Origin: Chthonomonas calidirosea | GTDB taxonomy: Bacteria; Armatimonadota; Chthonomonadetes; Chthonomonadales; CAJBBX01 | Assembly: GCA_020722705.1 (NCBI GenBank) | Contig: DYKI01000033.1 | Span: 1-35,045, forward strand | Length of the DNA stretch: 35,045 nt | Direction of reading: 5' to 3' | Notes under the pieces: model-generated | The model's database searches: none | What the model saw: only the letters and a program-made list of their open reading frames with translations | Told to the model about the DNA's origin: nothing | Position numbers and translations under genes: made by a program | In this document: piece after piece, positions 27,701 through 34,441 of the stretch | Position numbering within the stretch: the stretch's first letter is position 1 | Layout of the letters: each line of letters starts with the position of its first letter

Positions 27701-30150
27701 TCGGCATCGCGCCTCCGCTGGGTGTCCCTGCGGGGACCTATTCGGCGCCGGTCTATGTGTTCGAGGATGCCTATCCACGGCAATGGCGTGAGTGGCTCAA
27801 CCTTTACGATGCGGCGGCAAACCCGCTCGTGGCGGCAGTTGACGACAACGGAATGCCCGACTTCCGCAGCTATGTGGATCCTGCCGACAGACTGCGTTCG
27901 ATGAGCGCGCCGGTCGAGCCGATGGTTCAGAATCCGTTCAAGCTCAAGATCCAGGTTCGCGAGGCGCGCCTGACCAACGCCGAGACCTTCCAGCCCGCTC
28001 CGGGCGCCCCGCTGATTCAGACCGACGGTACGTTCCCTCAGATTGACCTGCGGACGCCGACGGCGAACAATCCATCTGGTGGGCCGTTCGGCGCCAACGT
28101 GATGCCGTCGGTGATCTTCGACCGATCCGGCACGGGGGCGAATGTCAATCTCGGATTGCTCCTGGCATTTGCCTCCAACAGGCCCGAGGCATTCGGCTCG
28201 GCTCCGGCGTTGCCGGACGTCCCGTGGCGATTGATCTACTCCCAGTTGACGGGCGGCGCGACGGCGTTCGATCCGGCCGGTGCGTTCGGCGGCTCGGCCC
28301 CGTCGCTCTTCGGGTGGCGTTTCGACGTGCTTGCCCCAGCGCCGGACCGGTGGTGGAGTCCGACCGGTGTCGGCACGCCTTTCCCGACTCTGGCCGGCAC
28401 GAAGGCCATGTTCCCATCCCAGCCGTCGGATACGCCCGGACCGGCGACCACGCCGGTTGTGCCCGGGTTGCCTGTGACCAATGCCGATGGGGATCCTGTT
28501 GTCGTTCATGGAGCGCCCGCGCTGGTGCGTGACGAGGCCTCGTCGGGCCGCACGCCTGACCTGTGGATGTTCTGGCAGGGCGGCATCAACAAGAACACGC
28601 CCGATGGGGGATCGGCATTCGATGGCCGCACGCTGTATGTACCGATCCGACGCGAAGGCAACGGAGCATATGTGCCCGATCTTGGAGGCGCTCCCGGCGG
28701 CTTGCCGTATGGCTTCCTCAACGATCCGAATCTGCCCAAGTACGGCCCGAAGCCCCTCGTGGTGGATGGCACCGGTTACCTGTTCTGGTATGGCGGTTCG
28801 GCCACACGCGCCAGGCTGTTCTACAACGTCAATGTCTATCATCCCACCCGGAATCCGCAGGGGATGAGGAATCCATCCGCTTGGTCGGTGGATCGCGCGC
28901 TGCCGACGCCAGGCGGCCTGACCGGCCTCGCCAATCCGATCCCGATTCCGCGGCGTCTTGATGGCGACCAGAGAGCAGCCAACGTGGTAACCCACGTGGA
29001 CATCGTCTACACCGGGCAGTTCCAGGATCGTCCTCAGCCCGAGACATTCATGACGCGGTACCTGCTGCGTGAACTGGTCAACGGCAGGCCAGGGCAGGCG
29101 GTCGTGCCGTTCCCGAGGGCTGAATCCGAACTGGCAGCCCGACAGGGGGCCTCCCAGACGTGGGCCACTCGTGACGTGGCCTGGGTGTACCGAGATCCGG
29201 TGACGAGGGCGTTTGTGGATGGGTCGGGCAACAGCCCGTGGATTGTGATAGCCGTGAACGGCACGCGGGTGAACCTCGGCGCCCCGCGGTTCGACAGCCC
29301 GACCGGCAAGCTGTACTTCAGATCGGCTCTCGGCGGCAGCATCGCCGTTGATCCGCAGGCAGGAACGATCACCTTCCTCGATGTCGCGCCGCGCATCGCC
29401 GACGCCGTTACCGTGTCCTACACGCCGCAGACAATCCGTCTGAACGTGACCCGATCGGATACGGGAGTGGTCAACGTGCCTGCCGGATGGCAGGGCGATG
29501 CGGGCTTTGCGGCGCAACCCGCCGTGCGGGCCCCGGGCGCGAACACGGGGCCTGTGGCCGTGCTGGATCGGTCCGACAACCCGCGCCGGGTGACTGAGGC
29601 CGATTCGGTCAGGCCGGGCACTCAGGCGGCGCGCCCGACATCGGTATCGCGGCTCTGGGTGTTCTACCGCAAGACGGGAAGCAACATTGCCGGCTCAGGC
29701 GGACTGTACTTCAAGACATTGCGCCTGATGGTGCGACTCCCACGCCCCGTGCCGCGCAATGCCGACGGAACGATCGGGTCCAACATCCAGATCAGCGGAC
29801 ATCGTGGACCGGTCGAGATAGACTGGCAGCGAGGACGGCTGTACTTCACCGAGATAGATGAGGGCGCTACGATCCACGTGGCCCAGGCGATTGCGGGCGG
29901 AGGATCGGTGGAGGCCGACTATCGTGTGTCGTGGGGCGATGAACTCACTGTGGCCGCCACGCCGGGAGATCAAACGACCGGTGAGGCAGCATTGCCGACG
30001 GACGCAGCGGTCAACGAAGGCCAGATTACGGCGGTCAAGGATCCGTTCGTGGATCGGATGTGGCTGTTCTGGGCGAGCACGAGATCCGGCACCACGGACC
30101 TCTACTATATGACGTTAAGCCCGTCCTTCTATCCGCAGACATATCCATAG
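21754..30150 (+). CDS. Giant exported multidomain protein with golvesin-like, PQQ-like propeller and BNR-like regions; PilY1-like candidate
   Basis: I chose ATG 21754 because AGGTGA lies seven bases upstream and the signal peptide then starts cleanly. TTG 21673 and ATG 21733 are alternatives. The product is about 2798 residues. The signal ends LLGTAAACSAQ, so it is either a lipoprotein (Cys31) or cut after the Ala/Gln. Two golvesin/xanthan-lyase-like domains follow, to about residue 360 (ending ADSVRLVPE) and at about 459-628 (ending VADAVRFVPE). PQQ-like blades run from about 650 to 1110 (YFGTTDGHLWALD, GNQNGRLYAFD, GAGDGHVYCVD, ANRDGRIFALD). Calcium-type loops occur at Asp700, Asp1243 (DGDGDAGND) and Asp1690. 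An Ig-like NTGNVNLTNLRV region and a C-terminal part with repeated LWxFW segments follow. No function can be assigned; a tip adhesin role is inferred from its position. Confidence 0.72.
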   Translation: MLRKDTNRGASSPLIRALAVSVLLGTAAACSAQYTESDWVRHRGTQTRAGHNADTGLDHTLNRQLGPVWVWPPSRDMPAEIVVDNTTLPPGPASVTGQAFEVSGSWVWPATSNRASGCWPPSDSSLDKIGDYVYMTAKPNATLRSLDIATLAALPNTPATPLPDPANPADTTTLYGIVERELRNSSDYARWSFGTKYPLHTYQGTVDISTDPLRATPLAAGVRYAVYIRFPASGTLADTGGELRAHPNADHVFVRVSWGADVNDPVTSRIFMLDYGQTGGFWMRVRSGANDDRYFPFDGTNPIRVTLYGVVPDDVDDGTLYPYKPIVPADSVRLVPESMRGDIHAPAVSAVFPPGADPNLPHTQLTYFGRDETTGPQILFPNVVKFTNPSGFTGIPLDPTKPASTTLPASNPVVADPTSSIRSAVFYCIEDRVDPVAPANGTYGRLRWRYPTRSVPIVPVTIDDVDLPGSGFSTASPVPSPPSWNVVADPLHQPYGPEYRWTPVNATNTLEAHWAADVAIKGPSAQTFSVFVYIPAGSGTTNLAHYARYRMMTEDGYVDAVLDQRNTADGVPVTGMWRLLASGIRFKVNPDGTTQRCEVVLSNESPRDVADDPSRVIVADAVRFVPESQTPNSVVASPLLARVRWPSGTLRDVVYFGTTDGHLWALDAVGADPITDAPRTTLTTAYWVYPSLANPDPTGDLNGNGEFDFPQDDPNYFADPQNNRAGQGIDGDLQPARGSAGGDGPYVPINRTPDLGGFVSAPLYVEVETGIAPNVVRTPYIVIGNQNGRLYAFDPAGRTTAAGEPFPATLASAPPAPGQPDTPGIPGTTRRLMTWPTLARDKWLDKGGDLLPGGSFGAYTDDPAKVVFAATPSSPKLDAGFRTDRIIAGAGDGHVYCVDMQTLDRRVRISNPANDGQAIWQWPEKTTQLAPIVQPGVLTDTGKFIFAAGGRVYAIRAPESAVGQPKDASGFLQPEWTFPYANSPANPNKDSDALAEETDFTAPVWVSTVANNAGVQLNGGKEVVFVANRDGRIFALDASRTGNDPGSLGLLWEAWSRGPTRASAVFLQHLPPQTWYQDTFTANQFPALLLPLDTGAVIGVSALTQDRLQGGDLMWSFADAQIGRVPLSAMGATEPLPIPLIYPTSSAFRGADAVTANNWMFSGDEGNQNTGEVHGQMRAYWRAKTSADPAGLGMVTPDEPAYDEDPDETQMTMKFADLWYGRGDTPPGKIPIVYERFGKTIPDGDGDAGNDALSPLNAWNLGYDVQPTLTNPDRLVVYEWGDTIYAAAWGTVVSTSLNPPLPTVTFRLFGAGQTRPPLTVGAVRDHAAPAPPVPASPPYPPGSQMYAWVAKVAFPLGRGSEADAQTPGRRYTVLAQAQLATETGVQVSSLQLAAGQSLIEKNDPDPYDLDGVLSTTLKITTRKELAIAHPLALSTRAVPGGSTVGSNVTNVIGWAPFVGSAIAAQELLANGNARYNAPAGSPPLKDLAAPIGYVGHGASATYLGVDPAGRNVDALLVADRSNLFKLNQQLNNVRAERRDLRWGWNTASSDPLVQATGNVMNPLPWETFPNTVPNTSPDYPDVDRSNVRLRVGGVDMTARAVTLPNKAAGGELRYVPIELTVSAPRYQPANVNLTYLDINGSPYNPTGTIPGLTAPMLVAAGRPARSRAEAPGGAIAPSAGYYGGMVVYVDNNGDGRYQGSGLQTRATQVIANAREEVYRQFAVGVAVPPDIALRAEEETIDLGKVPHSAGYVPGVPFAPSAVGPYLNTPSPFDPSGGTGLFAPFTIRNTGNVNLTNLRVAKLAGDAPDAWAYPGSWARLGSDHVSPYLPVYDSQGALVTAVAPGRPFDVPLAWQLNSPLLGRALPTPFAPTLPPGANYGIVSSLDHGNQAGLAIDALSLWPYDLNAVPGFGPLRPDVEPGNPYVRAGNVLGWPAGVNPRPTLHKPRPGDSGPTVLSIPDVGHGDPFGVLAALRSSGREVRPKIGIAPPLGVPAGTYSAPVYVFEDAYPRQWREWLNLYDAAANPLVAAVDDNGMPDFRSYVDPADRLRSMSAPVEPMVQNPFKLKIQVREARLTNAETFQPAPGAPLIQTDGTFPQIDLRTPTANNPSGGPFGANVMPSVIFDRSGTGANVNLGLLLAFASNRPEAFGSAPALPDVPWRLIYSQLTGGATAFDPAGAFGGSAPSLFGWRFDVLAPAPDRWWSPTGVGTPFPTLAGTKAMFPSQPSDTPGPATTPVVPGLPVTNADGDPVVVHGAPALVRDEASSGRTPDLWMFWQGGINKNTPDGGSAFDGRTLYVPIRREGNGAYVPDLGGAPGGLPYGFLNDPNLPKYGPKPLVVDGTGYLFWYGGSATRARLFYNVNVYHPTRNPQGMRNPSAWSVDRALPTPGGLTGLANPIPIPRRLDGDQRAANVVTHVDIVYTGQFQDRPQPETFMTRYLLRELVNGRPGQAVVPFPRAESELAARQGASQTWATRDVAWVYRDPVTRAFVDGSGNSPWIVIAVNGTRVNLGAPRFDSPTGKLYFRSALGGSIAVDPQAGTITFLDVAPRIADAVTVSYTPQTIRLNVTRSDTGVVNVPAGWQGDAGFAAQPAVRAPGANTGPVAVLDRSDNPRRVTEADSVRPGTQAARPTSVSRLWVFYRKTGSNIAGSGGLYFKTLRLMVRLPRPVPRNADGTIGSNIQISGHRGPVEIDWQRGRLYFTEIDEGATIHVAQAIAGGGSVEADYRVSWGDELTVAATPGDQTTGEAALPTDAAVNEGQITAVKDPFVDRMWLFWASTRSGTTDLYYMTLSPSFYPQTYP

Positions 30151-30162
30151 CCCGCGCAGTTG

Positions 30163-30201
30163 GGCCGCGGCGAATGGGGCGCGCATCCATTCGCCGCGGC
30201 C
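30163..30201 (+). terminator. Strong hairpin terminator after the giant gene
   Basis: GGCCGCGGCGAATGG (30163-30177) and CCATTCGCCGCGGCC (30187-30201) form a perfect 15-bp stem with a 9-base loop, 13 bases after the stop codon. It is followed by only TTT. The stem strength and its place between a long gene and a new promoter make a terminator the best reading, even with a short U-tract. Confidence 0.75.
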
Positions 30202-30262
30202 TTTGCGGCATAGCCGGAATGCAGCGCGAAGGGCAGTCACGACTGTGGACGCGTATTCGTGC

Positions 30263-30291
30263 TTGACACTCCGATCGAAACTTGCTACAAT
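30263..30291 (+). promoter_or_regulatory. Near-consensus sigma70 promoter for pilMNOPQ
   Basis: TTGACA (30263-30268) is a perfect -35 box. TACAAT (30286-30291) is the -10 box after a 17-base spacer, with an extended TGC just before it. Transcription would start near 30298, about 65 bases before pilM. Together with the upstream terminator-like hairpin it makes pilM-pilQ an independent transcription unit. Confidence 0.85.
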
Positions 30292-30362
30292 CTAGCGCTC
30301 ACGCTCATTTTATCCGGCTAGCGTGAGGCGTTGCTTCACGATCACATCGGGGGGGACCCAGG

Positions 30363-31661
30363 ATGGGGAAGTCCGCAAGACCGACGGTCGGGCTTGATGT
30401 AGGCTCCAAGTTCATGAAAGCTGTAGAGCTTGTGCCTGGCCGCAACGGCCCGACAGTGAAGGCTCTCGGCATGGCCCCGACGCCTCCCGGTGCGATGGAA
30501 AACAGCGTTATCGTTGATCCTAAGCTGCTTGGAGACGCTGTCAAGAAAATGCTGAAGGAAGCAGGGATCGCCTGCAAGCGCTCGGTGAGCTCGGTATCAG
30601 GACAAGGTGCACTGGTTGTCCGCGTGATCGAAGTCCCGAAGATGACCGAGTCGGAGCTGGCGGAGACGATGAAGTGGGAGATCGAACGCCACGTTCCCTT
30701 CGCCGCCGACGAGGTCATCATGGACTACCAGCCGATAACCAGGGCCGATGACGATCCTGACGCCCAGAATATGGAAGTCCTCCTCGCGGTGGCACAGCAG
30801 GAGATGATTGACCGCCACGTGGCCATGTTGTTTGCTGCAGGCCTCGCACCGAGCGCCATTGATGTCGAGCCCCTCTCCGCGGCCCGGGCCCTGATCGAGT
30901 TGGGGCCTGACCCCTATGGCAAGAAGACGACCGCGATTGTCAACATCGGCGCGAGCACCACGGATATCGGCATCTACCGCGATGGCATCCTGGCCTTTCC
31001 TCGATCTCTGCCTCTGGCAGGAGATGCCATGACCGTTGCGCTCGCTCAGCAGCTTGGCGTAGATGAGGAGCAAGCTGAGGAGACGAAGTGCCGCACGGCC
31101 GAGGTCCTGCTGGACCAGATGCCGGCGCAGGCGGCTTCGCAGGATACCGGCTTCTTTGATGTCGGTGCCGGCGGAGGTCCGGAGCCCGGCGGGTTTGACT
31201 TCGGTGGAGGGGGGGCTGACGCGGATACGTTCGACCTGGGTGCTCAGCCCGAAGCGGCGAGCTCGGTTTCGACTCCAGTCCCGACCGGCAACTACACGGA
31301 TGACCAGCTCCAGGTGTTCTCGGCGATTGCCCCAACACTGGGCGAGCTTGTTGCAGAGCTGCGCCGTTCGATCGAGTATTATCAGGGGCGGACCAACGGC
31401 GGTCCGATTGATGAAATACTGCTCTGCGGCGGTACCGCCGGATTGAAGAACCTCGATACGTTCCTGAGCGGCGAGCTCGGCATACCAACGCGCGTCGCCG
31501 ATCCATTCCGATACGCAACGGTAACAGCCAAGAACTACTCGTCCGACCATATACGCGATCTTGGGCCTAGCTTCACGGTCGCGACCGGCCTCGCTGCACG
31601 TGATTTCGTTGCGGCGCCGGTCGCGCCCAAGACGAAGCCTCCGAAACGCGGGAAGAAGTGA
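30363..31661 (+). CDS. pilM: Type IV pilus actin-like protein PilM with Gly-rich insert
   Basis: PilM is a cytoplasmic FtsA/actin-like ATPase-fold protein that binds the PilN tail and links the ATPases to the trans-envelope complex. Motifs are GLDVGSKFMKAVEL (phosphate 1), the SHS2-type subdomain with PKMTESELAETMKWEIERHV, NIGASTTDIGIY (phosphate 2) and LLCGGTAGLKNLDTFLSGEL (adenosine). The protein has 432 residues, about 50 more than common homologues. The extra length is a Gly/Asp/Phe-rich insert (about 31144-31295, with GGFDFGGGGADAD) before the segment that resumes at LQVFSAIAPTLGELVAELRR. The start ATG follows GGGGGGGA by six bases. pilN follows after 18 bases. Confidence 0.93.
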   Translation: MGKSARPTVGLDVGSKFMKAVELVPGRNGPTVKALGMAPTPPGAMENSVIVDPKLLGDAVKKMLKEAGIACKRSVSSVSGQGALVVRVIEVPKMTESELAETMKWEIERHVPFAADEVIMDYQPITRADDDPDAQNMEVLLAVAQQEMIDRHVAMLFAAGLAPSAIDVEPLSAARALIELGPDPYGKKTTAIVNIGASTTDIGIYRDGILAFPRSLPLAGDAMTVALAQQLGVDEEQAEETKCRTAEVLLDQMPAQAASQDTGFFDVGAGGGPEPGGFDFGGGGADADTFDLGAQPEAASSVSTPVPTGNYTDDQLQVFSAIAPTLGELVAELRRSIEYYQGRTNGGPIDEILLCGGTAGLKNLDTFLSGELGIPTRVADPFRYATVTAKNYSSDHIRDLGPSFTVATGLAARDFVAAPVAPKTKPPKRGKK

Positions 31662-31679
31662 GGACAGGGAACTAGCGCC

Positions 31680-32513
31680 ATGCTACGCATTAACCTCCTG
31701 CCCCCCTATATCTACGAGGGCTCCAAACGCAGAAACGTGATGGTGCTGTGGGTCGTCATCTTGCTCGCGGTCATCGGCGGATTCGTGTTTGCCAAGATGC
31801 AGATAGACAACCAGACGGCTGCGCTCGTGCAAGAGAAGGACCGCCTGACCCCGGATGCGGACAAGGCGGACAGGCTTCAGGCGCAGGCCAACACGATCAA
31901 CTCGGAATCTGCTGCCATTCGCGAGAAGCGCGACTTCGTCAAGAACGCGCGGCTGCATAACAGCTCGACGTATCAGCCGGTCGTCTACAATATTCGCGAC
32001 TACACGATGAAAGGCGTCCTCTACTACTCGTTGATACCCTCGGGGCAGACGGTGAGTTTGGACGCCTATGCAGGGTCGCTGGCCCAGATCGGGCACTACC
32101 TGATGTGGATGGAGCATAACCCCGCAATCAGTCAGGTTGCTATTTCGCTGAGCGGCCTTCCGACCTTCCCGGTTCCGCCGGGGTTCAACGGTCAGCCGCA
32201 GGGCGCCAACCCGCGACCTCCGGGCGCGGGAGGCTATGACTTTGGGGTGACGCTGACCCTCAACAAGCCTATACCGCCCGGACCGGCCTACCAGTCGGGC
32301 GGCGCCGCGGCGGCGGGCGGGGCCCCCCAGGGCGGCGGCTCGTTGTTCACGCCTGGGATGACTGCTCCCTCGATGGGAGGACCTCCTGGCGCGAGTGCAA
32401 TGCCTGGCATGAGCAGCGGTATGGGACCAGGCGGGATGGGGGGGGCTCCGATGGCCCCAATGTCGGCCGGAGCCCAGACATCTACCGGGCCGGCGGGCGG
32501 ATCGGAACGCTAG
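31680..32513 (+). CDS. pilN: Type IV pilus inner-membrane protein PilN with Gly/Met-rich tail
   Basis: The N-terminal MLRINLLPPY is the conserved PilN tail that binds PilM. One membrane helix (about residues 21-40) follows, then a coiled-coil-like stretch (LVQEKDRLTPDADKADRLQ). The periplasmic ferredoxin-like domain runs to about residue 200. From about residue 205 the protein is Gly/Pro/Met/Ala-rich low-complexity sequence to its end at 277, while usual PilN proteins have about 180-220 residues and no such tail. It lies between pilM and pilO, and its stop overlaps the pilO ribosome binding site (TAGGAGGAT). Confidence 0.88.
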   Translation: MLRINLLPPYIYEGSKRRNVMVLWVVILLAVIGGFVFAKMQIDNQTAALVQEKDRLTPDADKADRLQAQANTINSESAAIREKRDFVKNARLHNSSTYQPVVYNIRDYTMKGVLYYSLIPSGQTVSLDAYAGSLAQIGHYLMWMEHNPAISQVAISLSGLPTFPVPPGFNGQPQGANPRPPGAGGYDFGVTLTLNKPIPPGPAYQSGGAAAAGGAPQGGGSLFTPGMTAPSMGGPPGASAMPGMSSGMGPGGMGGAPMAPMSAGAQTSTGPAGGSER

Positions 32514-32529
32514 GAGGATCGCTGCCACC

Positions 32530-33492
32530 ATGTCAAAGCTGACCCTGCTCCATATCAACATCATCTGGATAGTTGTGGCTCTGATCGTTGGCGCCGGTCT
32601 CTACTTCACCATCATTACGGGCGCTCTCGACGCCCAGAAGAAGGCCGACTCGGAACTGGCCGCAGTCAGGACCCGCGCCGAGAAACTCCCGGCGGCAACA
32701 CGGGCGCTTGAGACTGCCCAGAAGGACAAAGCCCAGGCTGAGGCTGAATGGGCGCAATACGAGCGGCAGTATATGCCCGTCATCGGCTACACGGACAACA
32801 CCCTGACGACCTGGCTCAAGGTTTTCGTGCCGAACAAGGGGCGATCCTGGCCTGAGCGGTTCATACGGACGATCAGGCAGCACATGGCCGCCGAGCGGAA
32901 GCGGAATGGCATTGTCTGGGAGAACCCGGGTGCGCTGGTATTGCCATCCTACGGGCCGGATCCGAACACCATTCAGGTGGCCGCCCAGGGGCAGGGGTTC
33001 GGGCCGGTGCTGACCTATACCTATCAGATGTCGGTTCGGGCACGGACCCTCGACAAGCTGATGCAGCACATCAGGTCGTGGTCGTCGCTCGCTCAAGCCG
33101 GTGTCCCTGTCGTAGATGGTCTGCAAATCGCGGGGAACAGCCCTAACCTTTCGGCCACCTACAACGTCACATTTACAATCATCGTGCGCGACAAGACGCC
33201 CGCCCAGATGCCGAGGATTACCGGTACCGGTGGAGGTGCGATGGGCGGAGGCGCAGGTCGGATGGGTATGCCGGGTATGGGCATGTCAGGCATGAGTATG
33301 CCGGGGGGCATGTCTGGCGGAATGCCCGGCATGGTTGGAGGCCCTGGAGGAATGCCGAATATGGCCCGAGGAGGTCCGGGTGGGGCTGGGGCTACATCGC
33401 AGGGTATGATGGCTCCGCCCGGAATGAGCGGCGGCGCACCTGGCGGCGGTGGTGGCGGAACCAGCAGTATGAGGTCGTTGTCGGCCGACTAG
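32530..33492 (+). CDS. pilO: PilO-like inner-membrane protein with Gly/Met-rich tail
   Basis: The protein has 320 residues: a short cytoplasmic end, one membrane helix (about residues 10-30), a charged coiled-coil-like segment (about 33-80) and a periplasmic domain to about residue 225. This topology and its position between pilN and pilP are those of PilO, the PilN partner in the alignment complex; primary sequence similarity to PilO is low by eye. Residues from about 233 to the end are almost entirely Gly, Met, Pro, Ser and Ala (GMPGMGMSGMSMPGGMSGGM). The ribosome binding site is AGGAGG. Confidence 0.75.
   Translation: MSKLTLLHINIIWIVVALIVGAGLYFTIITGALDAQKKADSELAAVRTRAEKLPAATRALETAQKDKAQAEAEWAQYERQYMPVIGYTDNTLTTWLKVFVPNKGRSWPERFIRTIRQHMAAERKRNGIVWENPGALVLPSYGPDPNTIQVAAQGQGFGPVLTYTYQMSVRARTLDKLMQHIRSWSSLAQAGVPVVDGLQIAGNSPNLSATYNVTFTIIVRDKTPAQMPRITGTGGGAMGGGAGRMGMPGMGMSGMSMPGGMSGGMPGMVGGPGGMPNMARGGPGGAGATSQGMMAPPGMSGGAPGGGGGGTSSMRSLSAD
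33230..33489 (+). repeat. Gly/Met/Pro low-complexity coding repeat at the end of pilO
   Basis: About 87 codons of imperfect GGM, GMP and GMSGM units end the pilO frame. At DNA level it is a run of GG/ATG-rich short imperfect repeats. Comparable tails occur in pilN (about 32295-32510) and in pilP, which points to repeat expansion within the operon. Confidence 0.75.
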
Positions 33493-33538
33493 GAACCCAG
33501 GCATGTGCGGAAGTGAGGACACCTTGGTGGTCAAGGCT

Positions 33539-34354
33539 ATGCGTGACATGATGCGATTGCTCGGTCTACTCGCGCTGGCGTGTGCCCTGTTCGGCACAGC
33601 CGGGTGCGGTGGTGGCGGCACGTCAGATACGGGCGCCAGTTCGGGAGCAACGGCACAATCTGGACCCAGCGAGGGCGACAGCACTGAAGAGCCGGGCGGC
33701 GGCCCGATGGCGCCCGGCATTCAAATGGGCGGCGGAATGCAGGCCGGCATGAGCGGCGGCATGCCGCCAGTCGGTGGCCCCATGGGAGGTCCCATGGGTG
33801 GTCCCATGGCTGGGGCGGCCTCCGGACAGGGGGCACAGGGCGGTGTTGCCGGAGCCGCACCGAAAGTGACATCGAAGCCCCCCAATGCCCGTCGCGATCC
33901 ATTTGCGCCGTGGTGGAGCACGACGCCTCCGCCACCGCCTGCGATCACTCTTGTAGAGCCCTACAGGATCGCAACGCGCGAAGCAGGTGTGAAACCGGCT
34001 GAAGAGACGGTCGAGGTGCAGGAAGTACCAAGCCGCCGAGTGGCCGGCATTGCGACGGGTGCAGGGGTATACGCACTTGTCGAGGGTCCCGAGGGCCAGA
34101 CGGTCGTCAAGGCCGGCGACATGCTCGGCGATTACCGGGTGGAAGCTATTCGGTCGCGCTCCATTGTCCTGACGCGAAAAGTCGGCAATGTAAGCTACAC
34201 TCAGGAAGTGCCGCTTACTGACGTCGGCAGTCAGCGCCGGACGGTTGGCGGCGCCCCCGGCGCGCCGGGCGGATCGGGCATGATGTTCCGCCCTGGCGGA
34301 GCTGGCGGCATGGGCGGCGGCATTGGCGGGGTTGGAGCCGAGAGCGAGCTGTAA
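33539..34354 (+). CDS. pilP: PilP-like lipoprotein with Gly/Met-rich linker
   Basis: PilP links the inner-membrane PilN/PilO complex to the PilQ secretin. From ATG 33539 the 271-residue protein has a lipoprotein signal MRDMMRLLGLLALACALFG with TAGC, putting the lipid-modified Cys at residue 23. A Gly/Met/Pro-rich linker follows (about 54-103), then RRDPFAPWW, a usual PilP opening. The beta domain contains GIATGAGVYALVEGPEGQ, VKAGDMLGDYRVEAI and SIVLTRKVG, the pattern of the PilP/GspC homology region. The C-terminus is again Gly-rich. ATG 33503 is in frame and would add 12 residues before the signal. The assignment rests on order, signal and fold pattern. Confidence 0.78.
   Translation: MRDMMRLLGLLALACALFGTAGCGGGGTSDTGASSGATAQSGPSEGDSTEEPGGGPMAPGIQMGGGMQAGMSGGMPPVGGPMGGPMGGPMAGAASGQGAQGGVAGAAPKVTSKPPNARRDPFAPWWSTTPPPPPAITLVEPYRIATREAGVKPAEETVEVQEVPSRRVAGIATGAGVYALVEGPEGQTVVKAGDMLGDYRVEAIRSRSIVLTRKVGNVSYTQEVPLTDVGSQRRTVGGAPGAPGGSGMMFRPGGAGGMGGGIGGVGAESEL
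33773..33808 (+). repeat. Three tandem 12-bp units in pilP
   Basis: Units GGTGGCCCCATG, GGAGGTCCCATG and GGTGGTCCCATG lie head to tail and encode GGPM three times within the linker after the lipoprotein signal. The copies differ only at third codon positions, so the protein unit is conserved. Confidence 0.85.
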
Positions 34355-34429
34355 CCCGGTCGGCGTCTGCGGCGTATGAAGTTCGGGAGACCGATGAACC
34401 AAGATATAGGTGGCAGCGAAGTGTCCATC

Positions 34430-34437
34430 AGGAGGTG
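34430..34437 (+). promoter_or_regulatory. Ribosome binding site that sets the pilQ start
   Basis: AGGAGGTG sits four bases before ATG 34442. It decides between this ATG, which starts a clean signal peptide, and an upstream in-frame ATG at 34394 that lacks a comparable site and would add 16 polar residues. Confidence 0.8.
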
Positions 34438-34441
34438 CACG

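Noticed and set aside
26851-29517. An 888-codon open frame on the minus strand inside the last giant gene
   Set aside because: It is rich in Arg, His and Gly, with no recognisable domain, and lies antisense to a frame with clear signal peptide and blade motifs. GC-rich codon bias produces such shadows.
16565-30150. Giant proteins as contractile injection or Tc toxin components
   Set aside because: No Rhs/YD repeats, toxin domains or phage-tail core genes are present. The propeller blades and linkage to prepilin genes point to the pilus.
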